Below are positions 1 through 7,900 of a stretch of 64,000 nucleotides of DNA, one piece after another. The stretch comes from Modicisalibacter radicis. GTDB lineage: Bacteria > Pseudomonadota > Gammaproteobacteria > Pseudomonadales > Halomonadaceae. Position 1 is the stretch's first letter, and each line of letters starts with the position of its first letter. Below the pieces are notes generated by a model. That model saw only the letters and a program-made list of their open reading frames with translations. It was not told the DNA's origin and did no database searches. The stretch lies in NCBI RefSeq assembly GCF_900961225.1, contig NZ_CAAHFN010000065.1, forward strand, positions 186,001-250,000. Direction: 5' to 3'. The position numbers and the translations under genes are program-made.

Positions 1-1750
1 CGGAAAGCGGGATCGGCGCATCGCCATGGAACAGCTTGAGATTGACGCCCTCCTCGTCTTCCTCGACCAACCGGTAGAGGCTCAGGGCGACCGGCGCCCC
101 CGCATCGACTTCGCCGATGTGCTGCAGGTCGTAGACGGCGGTTCGCGCCGTGAAATCCTCTCGATAGCTGCTGGGGAAGGCGTCGCGATAGCGATCCATC
201 AGCCGATTGGCGCGCTCCTCGCCGACCCCCTCGACCAGCGCGTTGTGCAGATCGTCACGCCAGCTGCGCGCCAGGCCGGCAATCTTGTTCTCGATCTTGC
301 GCAGATCGTAGTCGGTCGGGCTGTCGCCGTTGAAACGCAGGATGAACTGGATACGCGCCAGCACCGATTCCGACAGATAGGTGTTGAAATCGCCGAAGGT
401 CGCGTCGAGTTCCTCGCACAGCAGATTCTGGATACGCATCCGCAGGTCGGTGGAAAACACGTCGCGTGGCACGAACACCAGGCAGGAGTAGAAGCGTCCG
501 AAACGGTCCTCGCGCACGAACAGGCGCACCCGGCGCCGCTCGCGGATGTTGAGAATGCCCAGCGCCGTCTCGGTCAGCTCCTCGGCGCTGATCTGGAAAA
601 GGTCGTCGCGCGGATAGACCTCGAGAATCTGCAGCAGGTGCTTGCCGTTGTGACCCTTGGGGTTGACGCCGGAGGCATCCAGTACCGCCTGGATCTTCTT
701 GCGCAGCACCGGGATGTGGCGCGGCGAATCATTGTAGACAACCGCGGCATAGAGGCCGACGAAACGTCGCTCGCCGACCACGTTGCCGTCCTTGTCATAG
801 CGCTCGACGGCGATGTAGTCGGGGTAGGCGGGGCGATGAATACGCGCGTGATAGGCGCTCTTGGCAAAGGTCAGCAGTTCGGGAATCAGCACATAATGAT
901 CGTCCTCGATCCCCTGATCGCTGCGGATGCGTTCCTGGTAGCGCGGCTGGTCGAGTTTGAACACGCCGAGCTCGCTGCCCTTGACGCGCTGCAGCGTCTG
1001 CTTGCCCTGCTTGTCGACCACCTCGTACTCGTCGTAGCCGAGGAAGGTGAAGTTGTCCCGTTGCAGCCATTCCAGGAAGGCGATCGCCTCGCTGTGATCC
1101 TCCTTGCTGACCTGCTTGGGTCGCGTCGCCTTGAGCTCCTCCAGGGCCTCTCCGACCCTCGCCTGCATCGGGTCGAAATCCTCGACCGCAGTGCGGACAT
1201 CGATCAGCACGTCGCGCAGGCTGGCCTCGAGGTCCTCGAGCACCGCCGGGTCCGAGTGACGATCGACCTCGATGACCATGATCGATTCGCGCCCCTGGGG
1301 GGCATCCTCGTCGCGCGGTGAAGCGGTCCGCTTGAGGCGCTGCTGGCGGTCGCGCTCGACGGCGAGCACCGCGTTGTGGATGGCGTGCACGGTGATGCCG
1401 CGGCGGTTGAGTTCGATACGCACCGAGTCGACCAGAAACGGCATGTCCTCGTGCAGCACCTCGATAAGCGTATGCGAGGACTGCCAGCCGTGCTCTTCGA
1501 AATCGGGGTTGTAGACATGCACCTTGGGCGAGCGCGGGTCGTGCTGCTGGATGAAGTGCCAGGTCATCAGCGTCGCCCCGTAGGAGTCGTCGAGGTGACG
1601 CTCGACGAGATCCTCGAGCGGCGCACTCGCGTAGAAAGCCTCGGCGAAGGTCGCCACGGCTTCCACCTTTTCCTGCGGCAGGCGCTTGGCGAGCTGTTCA
1701 CGAAGTTGAGCCAGGAATTCCTGTTTGCCATCGATTGCGACGTGTTGCAT
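1..1750 (-). CDS. gdhB: NAD-specific glutamate dehydrogenase, large (about 180 kDa) type, N-terminal part only
   Basis: Reading from an ATG at 1750 on the minus strand, an open frame of 583 codons runs off the left edge without a stop, so only the N-terminal third of a protein of usually about 1,600 residues is present. A GAGGTG ribosome binding site lies just upstream. The translation contains the family segment YNPDFEEHGWQSSHTLIEVL followed by DMPFLVDSVRIELNRRGI, typical of the large NAD-dependent glutamate dehydrogenases of Pseudomonas and relatives, which deaminate glutamate to 2-oxoglutarate in the cytoplasm. The part seen here is the regulatory ACT-like region. The catalytic domain lies outside the window, so activity cannot be judged. 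The assignment rests on remembered family sequence. Confidence 0.93.
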   Translation of the reverse strand, partial: MQHVAIDGKQEFLAQLREQLAKRLPQEKVEAVATFAEAFYASAPLEDLVERHLDDSYGATLMTWHFIQQHDPRSPKVHVYNPDFEEHGWQSSHTLIEVLHEDMPFLVDSVRIELNRRGITVHAIHNAVLAVERDRQQRLKRTASPRDEDAPQGRESIMVIEVDRHSDPAVLEDLEASLRDVLIDVRTAVEDFDPMQARVGEALEELKATRPKQVSKEDHSEAIAFLEWLQRDNFTFLGYDEYEVVDKQGKQTLQRVKGSELGVFKLDQPRYQERIRSDQGIEDDHYVLIPELLTFAKSAYHARIHRPAYPDYIAVERYDKDGNVVGERRFVGLYAAVVYNDSPRHIPVLRKKIQAVLDASGVNPKGHNGKHLLQILEVYPRDDLFQISAEELTETALGILNIRERRRVRLFVREDRFGRFYSCLVFVPRDVFSTDLRMRIQNLLCEELDATFGDFNTYLSESVLARIQFILRFNGDSPTDYDLRKIENKIAGLARSWRDDLHNALVEGVGEERANRLMDRYRDAFPSSYREDFTARTAVYDLQHIGEVDAGAPVALSLYRLVEEDEEGVNLKLFHGDAPIPLS

Positions 1751-1959
1751 CAATCACCTCGGCTGCATCCGGCCACTGCCTGTGGCCGGGAGATATTCAT
1801 TGGCGCGGTCGATCTGCACGCTGCCCGTGAGCTTACTCTAGCTCAAGCTCTCTTCCCCATCGTCATGCCGGCTTCTTCATGGTGCATGACAGTTGTGCAT
1901 CGGCGCTTGACTCAGCGGGCATTTGCGGAAGGCGCTGTCAGGCCGCCAGCATGCCGGGC

Positions 1960-3063
1960 TCAGCGTCGTTCGAGCAAGACCCCGCATTCGCAGTGGTCGG
2001 TCCAGGGAAACTGGTCGAACAGCGCGAAACGCGCGATACGGTGAGTGTCGTGAAGCTGCTGGAGGTTGTCGAACAGGGTCTCCGGGTTGCACGAGACGTA
2101 GACGACGCGCGGATAGTCGCGCAACCGTTCGCAGCTCGCCGCATCGAGTCCCGCCCGCGGAGGGTCGACCAGCACGGTGGTGAAGTCGTAGCCATCGAGC
2201 GCCATCTCGGTAACCCGCCGCCCCTGCCTTTCGCCGGCCAGCGCTTCGGCGAACTCTTCCGCCGACATCCGCGCCACGACCGCATTGTCGATACCGTTGG
2301 CGGCGAGATTGACCCGCGCCGAGGCCACCGAGGTACGCGAAATCTCGGTAGCCAGCACCCGCCGGAAATTGCCGGCCAGCGCCACCGTGAAATTGCCGTT
2401 GCCGCAATACAGCTCGACCAGGTCGCCGGAGCGGCCATCGCGGGTCGCCGAGCGTGCCCAGCCGAGCATGGCGCGATTGATCTCGGCGTTGGGCTGGGTA
2501 AAGCTGTTCTCGACCTGCTGATAGACAAGCGTCGTGCCATCGACGATGAGACACTCCCAGACATGATCGCGATCCAGCACGCGCCGCTGCTTGCGCGCCC
2601 GGCCGATCAGCGAGACGCCGAGATGCGCCTGCAACCACAGCGCCTCGGCCTCCCACGTCGCGTCGAGCGGGCGATGGTAGATCAGCGTCACCAGTGCCTC
2701 GCCGCTCAACGTGGTCAGGAATTCCGCCTGGAACAGCTTGCGGCGCAGCACGGGACGATCGCGGATGGCCTCCAGCAGACGCGGCATCAGCACGTTGATG
2801 GTCTCGCCGGCCACCGGGTACTGGTCGAGGCGAACCACCCGCTTGCCCTTGGGATCCTGCGGATCGACCTCGAACATGGCATAGAACAGATCGTCGCCCT
2901 CATGCCAGACGCGGAACTCGCAGCGCATGCGATAGTGGCTGGCCGGCGAGGCGAAGACCTCCAGCGGCGGCGGTGAGAGCGCGGCAAAGCGTTGGCTGAT
3001 ACGCGTTCGCTTGGCTTCGAGTTGCGCCGGATAGCGCTCGGGGTCGACAACGGGTACGGCCAC
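1960..3063 (-). CDS. trmA: tRNA (uracil-5-)-methyltransferase TrmA
   Basis: S-adenosylmethionine-dependent enzyme that makes 5-methyluridine at position 54 of the T-loop of tRNA. The frame extends upstream to an ATG at 3108, but the GTG at 3063 is preferred because AAGGAG sits six bases before it and it gives 367 residues, matching the E. coli enzyme (366). The SAM-binding LYCGNGNFT segment, the LVDPPRAGL loop, the nucleophilic cysteine in YVSCNPETL (about residue 325) and the catalytic glutamate in HCECGVLL (about 359) are all present. It lies 47 bases downstream of murI on the same strand and may share its transcript. Confidence 0.95.
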   Translation of the reverse strand: MAVPVVDPERYPAQLEAKRTRISQRFAALSPPPLEVFASPASHYRMRCEFRVWHEGDDLFYAMFEVDPQDPKGKRVVRLDQYPVAGETINVLMPRLLEAIRDRPVLRRKLFQAEFLTTLSGEALVTLIYHRPLDATWEAEALWLQAHLGVSLIGRARKQRRVLDRDHVWECLIVDGTTLVYQQVENSFTQPNAEINRAMLGWARSATRDGRSGDLVELYCGNGNFTVALAGNFRRVLATEISRTSVASARVNLAANGIDNAVVARMSAEEFAEALAGERQGRRVTEMALDGYDFTTVLVDPPRAGLDAASCERLRDYPRVVYVSCNPETLFDNLQQLHDTHRIARFALFDQFPWTDHCECGVLLERR

Positions 3064-3110
3064 GCAGGCTCCTTGTAAGCGTAGGATCGGTTGAAAGCGC
3101 GCAGGCAAGA

Positions 3111-3914
3111 TCAGCGCGAAGGAATATGCGTCTCGTCAGACAGGGACAATGCTTCGAGCGCGGTAAAGCCGTAACCGGCCAGGGTCGCCGCCAGCACCGG
3201 CCCGGGAGCGCTCGCCCAGGCGCGGCCTTCGCGGCCCCGGACATAGCCGGAGCCATCGAGCACGCTGGCCACCCGACGCGCGATCGCTTCGCCGGAGTCG
3301 ACCCAGTTGATCGCTCGTGGTGCACTGGCTTCCAGCCGTCGACGCAGGAGCGGGAAGTGCGTGCAGCCGAGCACCACGGTATCGAGCGCGGCATCTATCC
3401 ACAGCGGCGCCAGGGCAGCCTCGAGTGCGCCGTCATCCGGCGCCAGCCCCGCGAGCTGACGCTCGGCCTCGCCGACCAGGCCATCCGCGGCGACCCGCAC
3501 GATCCGGCAATCCGCGGCAAAGTCCGCGATCAGGGTTTGCGTATAGGCCCGATTGACCGTCGCCGAGGTCGCCAGCAGGCCGATGACCCGCGAGACCGAA
3601 AGCTGCGCCGCCGGCTTGATCGCCGGTACGGTGCCCACCACGGGGATCTCCAGCCGCGCCCTCAGTTCACGCAGGGCCAGCGTGCTCGCGGTATTGCAGG
3701 CCACCACCAGCACCGCGGCACCACTCGCCCCGACCGCGCTGACGCAGGTTTCGACGATGCGCGACACCAGCCAATCGTCGGACTTGGTGCCATACGGCAG
3801 CATCGCATTATCGCAGACATAGGCCAGCGTCGCAGCCGGCAGCCGGGCCCGAAGCGCCGCGGTGACCGAGAGCCCGCCAACCCCCGAATCGAAGATCAGG
3901 ATCGGCCCGGGCAT
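3111..3914 (-). CDS. murI: Glutamate racemase
   Basis: Converts L-glutamate to D-glutamate for peptidoglycan precursors in the cytoplasm. The 267-residue protein begins MPGPILIFDSGVGGLSV, which is the family N terminus. The frame is open further upstream, but that part reads out of the LysR gene and is not conserved. The two catalytic cysteines are visible in VACNTAST (about residue 73) and LGCTHFPLL (about 184), and the PYGTKSDD segment is also typical. The ATG lies inside the 3' end of the upstream LysR gene (19-base overlap), which suggests translational coupling. trmA follows on the same strand. Confidence 0.95.
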   Translation of the reverse strand: MPGPILIFDSGVGGLSVTAALRARLPAATLAYVCDNAMLPYGTKSDDWLVSRIVETCVSAVGASGAAVLVVACNTASTLALRELRARLEIPVVGTVPAIKPAAQLSVSRVIGLLATSATVNRAYTQTLIADFAADCRIVRVAADGLVGEAERQLAGLAPDDGALEAALAPLWIDAALDTVVLGCTHFPLLRRRLEASAPRAINWVDSGEAIARRVASVLDGSGYVRGREGRAWASAPGPVLAATLAGYGFTALEALSLSDETHIPSR

Positions 3915-4804
3915 GCCGCCTCCTCGTCGAAATGGCCGATCAGCGTCTCGACCAGCGCCTGCAGGCGGGCCGGCATCAACTGGCGGTCGGCATACAGCAG
4001 ATTGACGCCCACCGGCGGCGTGACGAACGCCTCCAGCACTCGTGACAATCGGCCACGGGCGACCTCGGGCTCGCCGAGAAAAGCCGGCTTGTAGACCAAT
4101 CCCATGCCGCGTATCGCCGCCTCGGTCAGCGCCCGGCCGTTGTTGCACGACAAGACCGGACGAAAACGATAGCGATAGGGCTTGCCGTCGACCTGGAAGT
4201 TCCAGCTCGGCCCGGCGCGCTGCAGGCTGTAATGCAGGCAGCGGTGGCCACGCAATTCATCGGGATGCCGGGGGCGGCCATGTTCGGCCAGGTAGGCGGG
4301 CGCGGCATAGACGTACATGGGCATCGTCATCAGCCGGCGGGCGATCAGACTGGAGTCCTCGAGTTCGCCGATGCGCACCGCCAGGTCGAAATCCTCGGCC
4401 AGCAGATCGACCCGCCGGTCCTCGAGAACGACGTCCAGCTGCACCGCGGGGTGGCGATGTTCGAACGCCTGCAACGCGGGCATCAGTTCGCGCACTCCGA
4501 AATCCAGCGGTGCCGACAGCCTCAGCCGGCCGCGCACCTCGCCGCGCTGCTCGCCTAGGCCGGCCTCGAGTTCGCACAACTCATCGAGCAGCCGGCCGGC
4601 GCCCTTGAGGTAGCGCTCGCCTTCGGCGGTCAGCTGCAGGCGACGCGTGGTGCGCGTCAGCAGGCGGACGCCCAGTTGCGCCTCGAGACGCGCCACCTGC
4701 TTGCTGACCATGGCATTCGAAAAACCCAGCTTGCGCGCTCCCGCGGCAAAGCCGCCGGCCTCGACCACCGCGCGAAAGGTCTGCATTGCCTGCAGGCGAT
4801 CCAT
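3896..4804 (-). CDS. LysR-family transcriptional regulator
   Basis: 302-residue DNA-binding regulator with an N-terminal winged helix-turn-helix (residues 1-60, with FAAGARKLGFSNAMVSKQVA as the HTH) and a C-terminal periplasmic-binding-like effector domain with the RLSAPLDFGVRELMPAL type of start seen in CrgA/DmlR-like LysR proteins. The ATG at 4804 was chosen because MDRLQAMQTFRAVVEAGGF is the family start and a GGGGTG sequence precedes it. The usual arrangement of a divergent target gene is absent: the gene upstream reads the same way, and the 3' end overlaps murI by 19 bases. Its target and effector cannot be named. Confidence 0.88.
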   Translation of the reverse strand: MDRLQAMQTFRAVVEAGGFAAGARKLGFSNAMVSKQVARLEAQLGVRLLTRTTRRLQLTAEGERYLKGAGRLLDELCELEAGLGEQRGEVRGRLRLSAPLDFGVRELMPALQAFEHRHPAVQLDVVLEDRRVDLLAEDFDLAVRIGELEDSSLIARRLMTMPMYVYAAPAYLAEHGRPRHPDELRGHRCLHYSLQRAGPSWNFQVDGKPYRYRFRPVLSCNNGRALTEAAIRGMGLVYKPAFLGEPEVARGRLSRVLEAFVTPPVGVNLLYADRQLMPARLQALVETLIGHFDEEAACPGRS

Positions 4805-4903
4805 CGTCACCCCCCATCGAACCTGACGGCCCCATTCTAACGCACTCGAGGTCGTGCGGGTTCGATGGCTTGCCAAGCATCCGCGGGCTGTTTATTTTTA
4901 CAG

Positions 4904-5458
4904 TCAGGACTCGAGCGGCGATGGCGCTTCGCGAAATTCGGCGTAGAGCTCGGGATAGGCCTCCTGAAGGTGGCTCAGTTTTTCCTGGGCCCCTTCCGGC
5001 AACGCCCCGGCGAGGCTCGCCAGATCCGCTTCATCGAAGTGTTCGCGGATCAGCGGAAACAGCTCCTCGCGCTCCGCGCGCAGATAGGCGCGATGGGCCT
5101 CCAGATACGCCTGGAGGTCGTTGGCAAAGCGATCCATGGGCACGATGGCATCCATCAGGATCATGTCGAGATCGTCGGAGAGACGCATCAGCCGCTGGTG
5201 CAGGGCCTCGTAGTCGGCGGTCAGGCGCACGACGAGATCGTTGACCTCGGGTATCCGTTCCACCAGGCGCTCGCCGAAGATACGCTCCAACGGCACCGTG
5301 AACCCGCTCATGTAATCGAGAATGAAGTCGACGACCTCGCGCACCAGCTGGAAATTGGGACGTTCGCCCGCGTCCAGCGTCCGATGCTTGAGCGAGAGCA
5401 CGTGCAGCAGGCGCGCCATGTTGGCATGATCCTGACGCAGTTGGTTGAGCATTGGCAT
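4904..5458 (-). CDS. Hemerythrin-like HHE-domain protein with altered iron ligands
   Basis: 184-residue soluble helical protein. The start at 5458 follows GAGGAGG and gives the family N terminus MLNQLRQDHANMARLL, in which H11 is a standard ligand. Later ligand positions are recognisable at H87 (EALHQRL) and H122 (EAHRAYLRAEREELF). The segment that normally reads FHHPxED, contributing one or two histidines and a carboxylate, reads FTVPLER here (residues 53-59). The histidines are lost and E58 is kept. Relatives bind a non-haem di-iron centre and are linked to oxygen or nitric oxide sensing or storage. Whether this copy still binds two irons is doubtful. Its promoter region, shared with rarA, holds an inverted repeat at 5500-5517. 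Confidence 0.82.
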   Translation of the reverse strand: MPMLNQLRQDHANMARLLHVLSLKHRTLDAGERPNFQLVREVVDFILDYMSGFTVPLERIFGERLVERIPEVNDLVVRLTADYEALHQRLMRLSDDLDMILMDAIVPMDRFANDLQAYLEAHRAYLRAEREELFPLIREHFDEADLASLAGALPEGAQEKLSHLQEAYPELYAEFREAPSPLES

Positions 5459-5499
5459 GGTGAGAGCCTCCTCTGCTAGAGCCTGGACCGACAGGGGAA

Positions 5500-5517
5500 G
5501 TACTAAAGCATTAGTAC
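5500..5517. promoter_or_regulatory. Inverted repeat upstream of the hemerythrin-like gene
   Basis: GTACTAA and TTAGTAC form a perfect 7-bp inverted repeat around AGCA, about 42 bases before the hemerythrin-like start codon. A direct repeat GTATAAAC-N5-GTATAAAC lies at 5618-5638 in the same divergent region. Position and symmetry suggest an operator. I do not recognise the cognate regulator. Confidence 0.4.
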
Positions 5518-5714
5518 CCATGTAGGCAATGTGCCGTGGCGTGTATCCAGGCTTGAAGTCACCGGCGTCAGGCAGCGCTTGCGAACTGCCCCTCGCCATG
5601 TCGGACAACGACCTGATGTATAAACTCGAAGTATAAACCTAGTGGTATTGGCGCCGTTACGCTCGTTGAATGATGCGAACGGCCTTCCAGATTCCTCGAC
5701 GAGCCGACCCCATT

Positions 5715-7058
5715 ATGGATCTTTTCAGTCAGCAAGGCGCCGACAACGCGCCACTCGCCTATCGAATGCGCCCTCGGCGGCTCGACGACTACATCGGCCA
5801 GCAAGCGCTGGTCGGCCCCGGCAAGCCGCTACGCCGCATGGCCGAAACCGGCCAGTTGCGCTCGATGATCCTGTGGGGACCGCCCGGTGTCGGCAAGACC
5901 ACCCTCGCCGAGATTCTGGCCGAGGCCTCCGGGGCCAGTCTCGAGCATCTCTCCGCGGTGATGGCCGGTGTCAAGGACCTGCGCGCGGCCGTCGAGCGCG
6001 CGCGCGGTGCCCAGGCGCAGCAACGGCCCACGGTGCTGTTTCTCGACGAGATCCATCGTCTCAACAAGAGCCAGCAGGACGCCCTGCTGCCGCACGTCGA
6101 ATCAGGGCTGCTCACGCTGATCGGCGCCACCACCGAGAACCCCTCCTTCGAGGTCAACTCCGCGCTGCTCTCGCGGGCTCGGGTCTACGTGCTCAAGAAA
6201 CTCGATGCGACCGATCTGGTGGACGTGTTGCAACGGGCCCTCGCGGATCCCGAGCGCGGTCTCGGCAAGCGCTCGGTCAGTGCCGCCCCCGAAGTCCTGG
6301 AGATCCTCGCCCGGGCCAGCAGCGGCGACGCGCGGCGCGCGCTGGGCCTGCTCGAGACCGCGTGCGACTTCACCCGCCAGGAGGGCGAACGGGAGATACT
6401 CGAGAAACAGGCGCTCGACGAGGTACTCGGCTACCAGGCCAGCGCCTTCGACAAGCAGGGCGATCATTACTACGACCTGCTGTCGGCGATCCACAAGTCG
6501 ATCCGCTCGTCGCGCGTGGATGCGGCGTTGCTTTACATGGCGCAGTTCATGCAGGGCGGCGGCGACCCCCTGGACGTGGTCCGCCGCCTGGCGGCGATCG
6601 CCTCGGAAGACGTCGGCAACGCCGAACCGCGCGCCCTGCCGCTGGTCATCGCGGCCTGGGATGCCTACCTGCGGCTGGGCGATTATGAAGGTCAGCGCGC
6701 CATCGCCCACGCCGCGATCCATCTCGCCGTGTCCCCCAAGAGCAACGCCATCGACCAGGCCTGGAGCAGTGCCAAGGGCTTCGTTGCCGAAAACCCCGAC
6801 TTCGAGGTGCCCAGCTATCTGCGCAACGCCCCCACCAAACTGATGGCTTCGCTCGGCCACGGTGAAGGCTATCGTTACGCGCACGACGAACCTCAGGGCT
6901 ATCCGGCGGGTCGTGCGCATGACTGCTGGCCCGCCGACCTGTCGTCCCGGCGATTCTTCATGCCCAGCGACCAGGGTCAGGAAAAACGCTTCAAGCAGAT
7001 GCTCGACTATCGCGCCGAACTCGACGCCCAGGCCGACCGCGGGGCATCCGAGTCTTGA
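5715..7058 (+). CDS. rarA: Replication-associated recombination protein A (AAA+ ATPase)
   Basis: 447 residues, the same length as E. coli RarA (MgsA), a clamp-loader-like AAA+ ATPase that acts at stalled replication forks. The ATG at 5715 was chosen because [20 protein letters not shown] is the family N terminus. The frame is open a little further upstream. Walker A is GPPGVGKTT near residue 55, Walker B is [11 protein letters not shown], the sensor-1 segment is [20 protein letters not shown], and the C-terminal tetramerisation region with [10 protein letters not shown] follows. It is transcribed divergently from the hemerythrin-like gene and converges on lolA, instead of following lolA on the same strand as in E. 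coli. Confidence 0.96.
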   Translation: MDLFSQQGADNAPLAYRMRPRRLDDYIGQQALVGPGKPLRRMAETGQLRSMILWGPPGVGKTTLAEILAEASGASLEHLSAVMAGVKDLRAAVERARGAQAQQRPTVLFLDEIHRLNKSQQDALLPHVESGLLTLIGATTENPSFEVNSALLSRARVYVLKKLDATDLVDVLQRALADPERGLGKRSVSAAPEVLEILARASSGDARRALGLLETACDFTRQEGEREILEKQALDEVLGYQASAFDKQGDHYYDLLSAIHKSIRSSRVDAALLYMAQFMQGGGDPLDVVRRLAAIASEDVGNAEPRALPLVIAAWDAYLRLGDYEGQRAIAHAAIHLAVSPKSNAIDQAWSSAKGFVAENPDFEVPSYLRNAPTKLMASLGHGEGYRYAHDEPQGYPAGRAHDCWPADLSSRRFFMPSDQGQEKRFKQMLDYRAELDAQADRGASES

Positions 7059-7071
7059 GCGGACCGAACAT

Positions 7072-7107
7072 GAACGAGCCCGGCAGATCGATCTGCCGGG
7101 CTCGTTC
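7072..7107. terminator. Perfect 36-nt palindrome between convergent rarA and lolA
   Basis: Bases 7072-7089 are the exact reverse complement of 7090-7107, so the whole 36-nt element is self-complementary. It lies 13 bases after the rarA stop and 38 bases beyond the lolA stop on the other strand. Position and symmetry indicate a bidirectional terminator or a 3'-end stabiliser. No T-tract follows on either strand. Confidence 0.7.
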
Positions 7108-7145
7108 CGACTAGCGAGCAGTCGCTATCGCTTGGGGCCGCGTCG

Positions 7146-7778
7146 TCAGCCCTCGCGAATCACATCCGCCCCCTCGGGGATCTCGAAGGCGAAGCGCGAG
7201 TCGTCCAGCGACGGGTTTATGTTGACCTCGTCGAAACTGATCTTGGTTTCCTGGCCGGTGCTGTCGAGCATCTGCAGGGCATCGAAGGTTTCGCCATGAA
7301 ACGTCAGCTTGAGCGACTCGAACAGCGTATCGGGGGTCGTGGGCACCAGGGTGAAGGTTTCCGCGGCGCCCTGCTGGGCGCGGGATACGCGGTAGTTCTC
7401 GGTCAATGCGTCGGCGCTGCCGGACAGCAGCAGGGCCGGGGTATGCGTGACGCGGGTGTCCAGCGGCTGGATCGAGACCTGCTCGAGGTCGGGGTCGTGC
7501 AGGTAGATCTTTTCCCCGTCCGAAACCACGGTCTGCCGATAGGGCTCGTTGACTTCCCAGCGGAAGCGTCCGGGCCGCGACAGCCACATCCTGCCCTCGG
7601 TACGCTGCAGGCGATTGCCGCTGCCATCGAGGATCAGTTGCTCGAAGCTGGCCTCGTAGGTCTTGAGCGGCTCGAGCAGCTGCGCCAGCCGCGAGGCCGC
7701 CTGCGAGTCGGCACTCGCCGTCAGCGGCGCCAGCAGCACCACGATCGCCAGCGCGGCCAGGGTCTTGATCCTTTTCAT
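7146..7778 (-). CDS. lolA: Outer-membrane lipoprotein carrier protein LolA
   Basis: Periplasmic chaperone that carries lipoproteins from the LolCDE exporter to LolB in the outer membrane. The 210-residue protein starts at the ATG at 7778 after AAGGAG. It has a signal peptide of about 22 residues (charged MKRIKTL, hydrophobic core, cleavage near ASADS). The mature part shows the LolA pattern SFEQLILDGSGN...GRMWLSRPGRFRWEVN and later YLHDPDLEQVS. It lies 122 bases downstream of ftsK on the same strand, which is the conserved ftsK-lolA order, and is probably cotranscribed with it. Confidence 0.94.
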   Translation of the reverse strand: MKRIKTLAALAIVVLLAPLTASADSQAASRLAQLLEPLKTYEASFEQLILDGSGNRLQRTEGRMWLSRPGRFRWEVNEPYRQTVVSDGEKIYLHDPDLEQVSIQPLDTRVTHTPALLLSGSADALTENYRVSRAQQGAAETFTLVPTTPDTLFESLKLTFHGETFDALQMLDSTGQETKISFDEVNINPSLDDSRFAFEIPEGADVIREG

Positions 7779-7900
7779 GCCTTCTCCTTGGTTCCAATCG
7801 ATTCGAGGCGGCGCTCGACCGCTGTAGTCCCGATAGACAGCGCCGGCGCGGTGACGTTTCAGTCCGGCACCGGCTTCCTCATTGCTTGCACAGAGCATGG

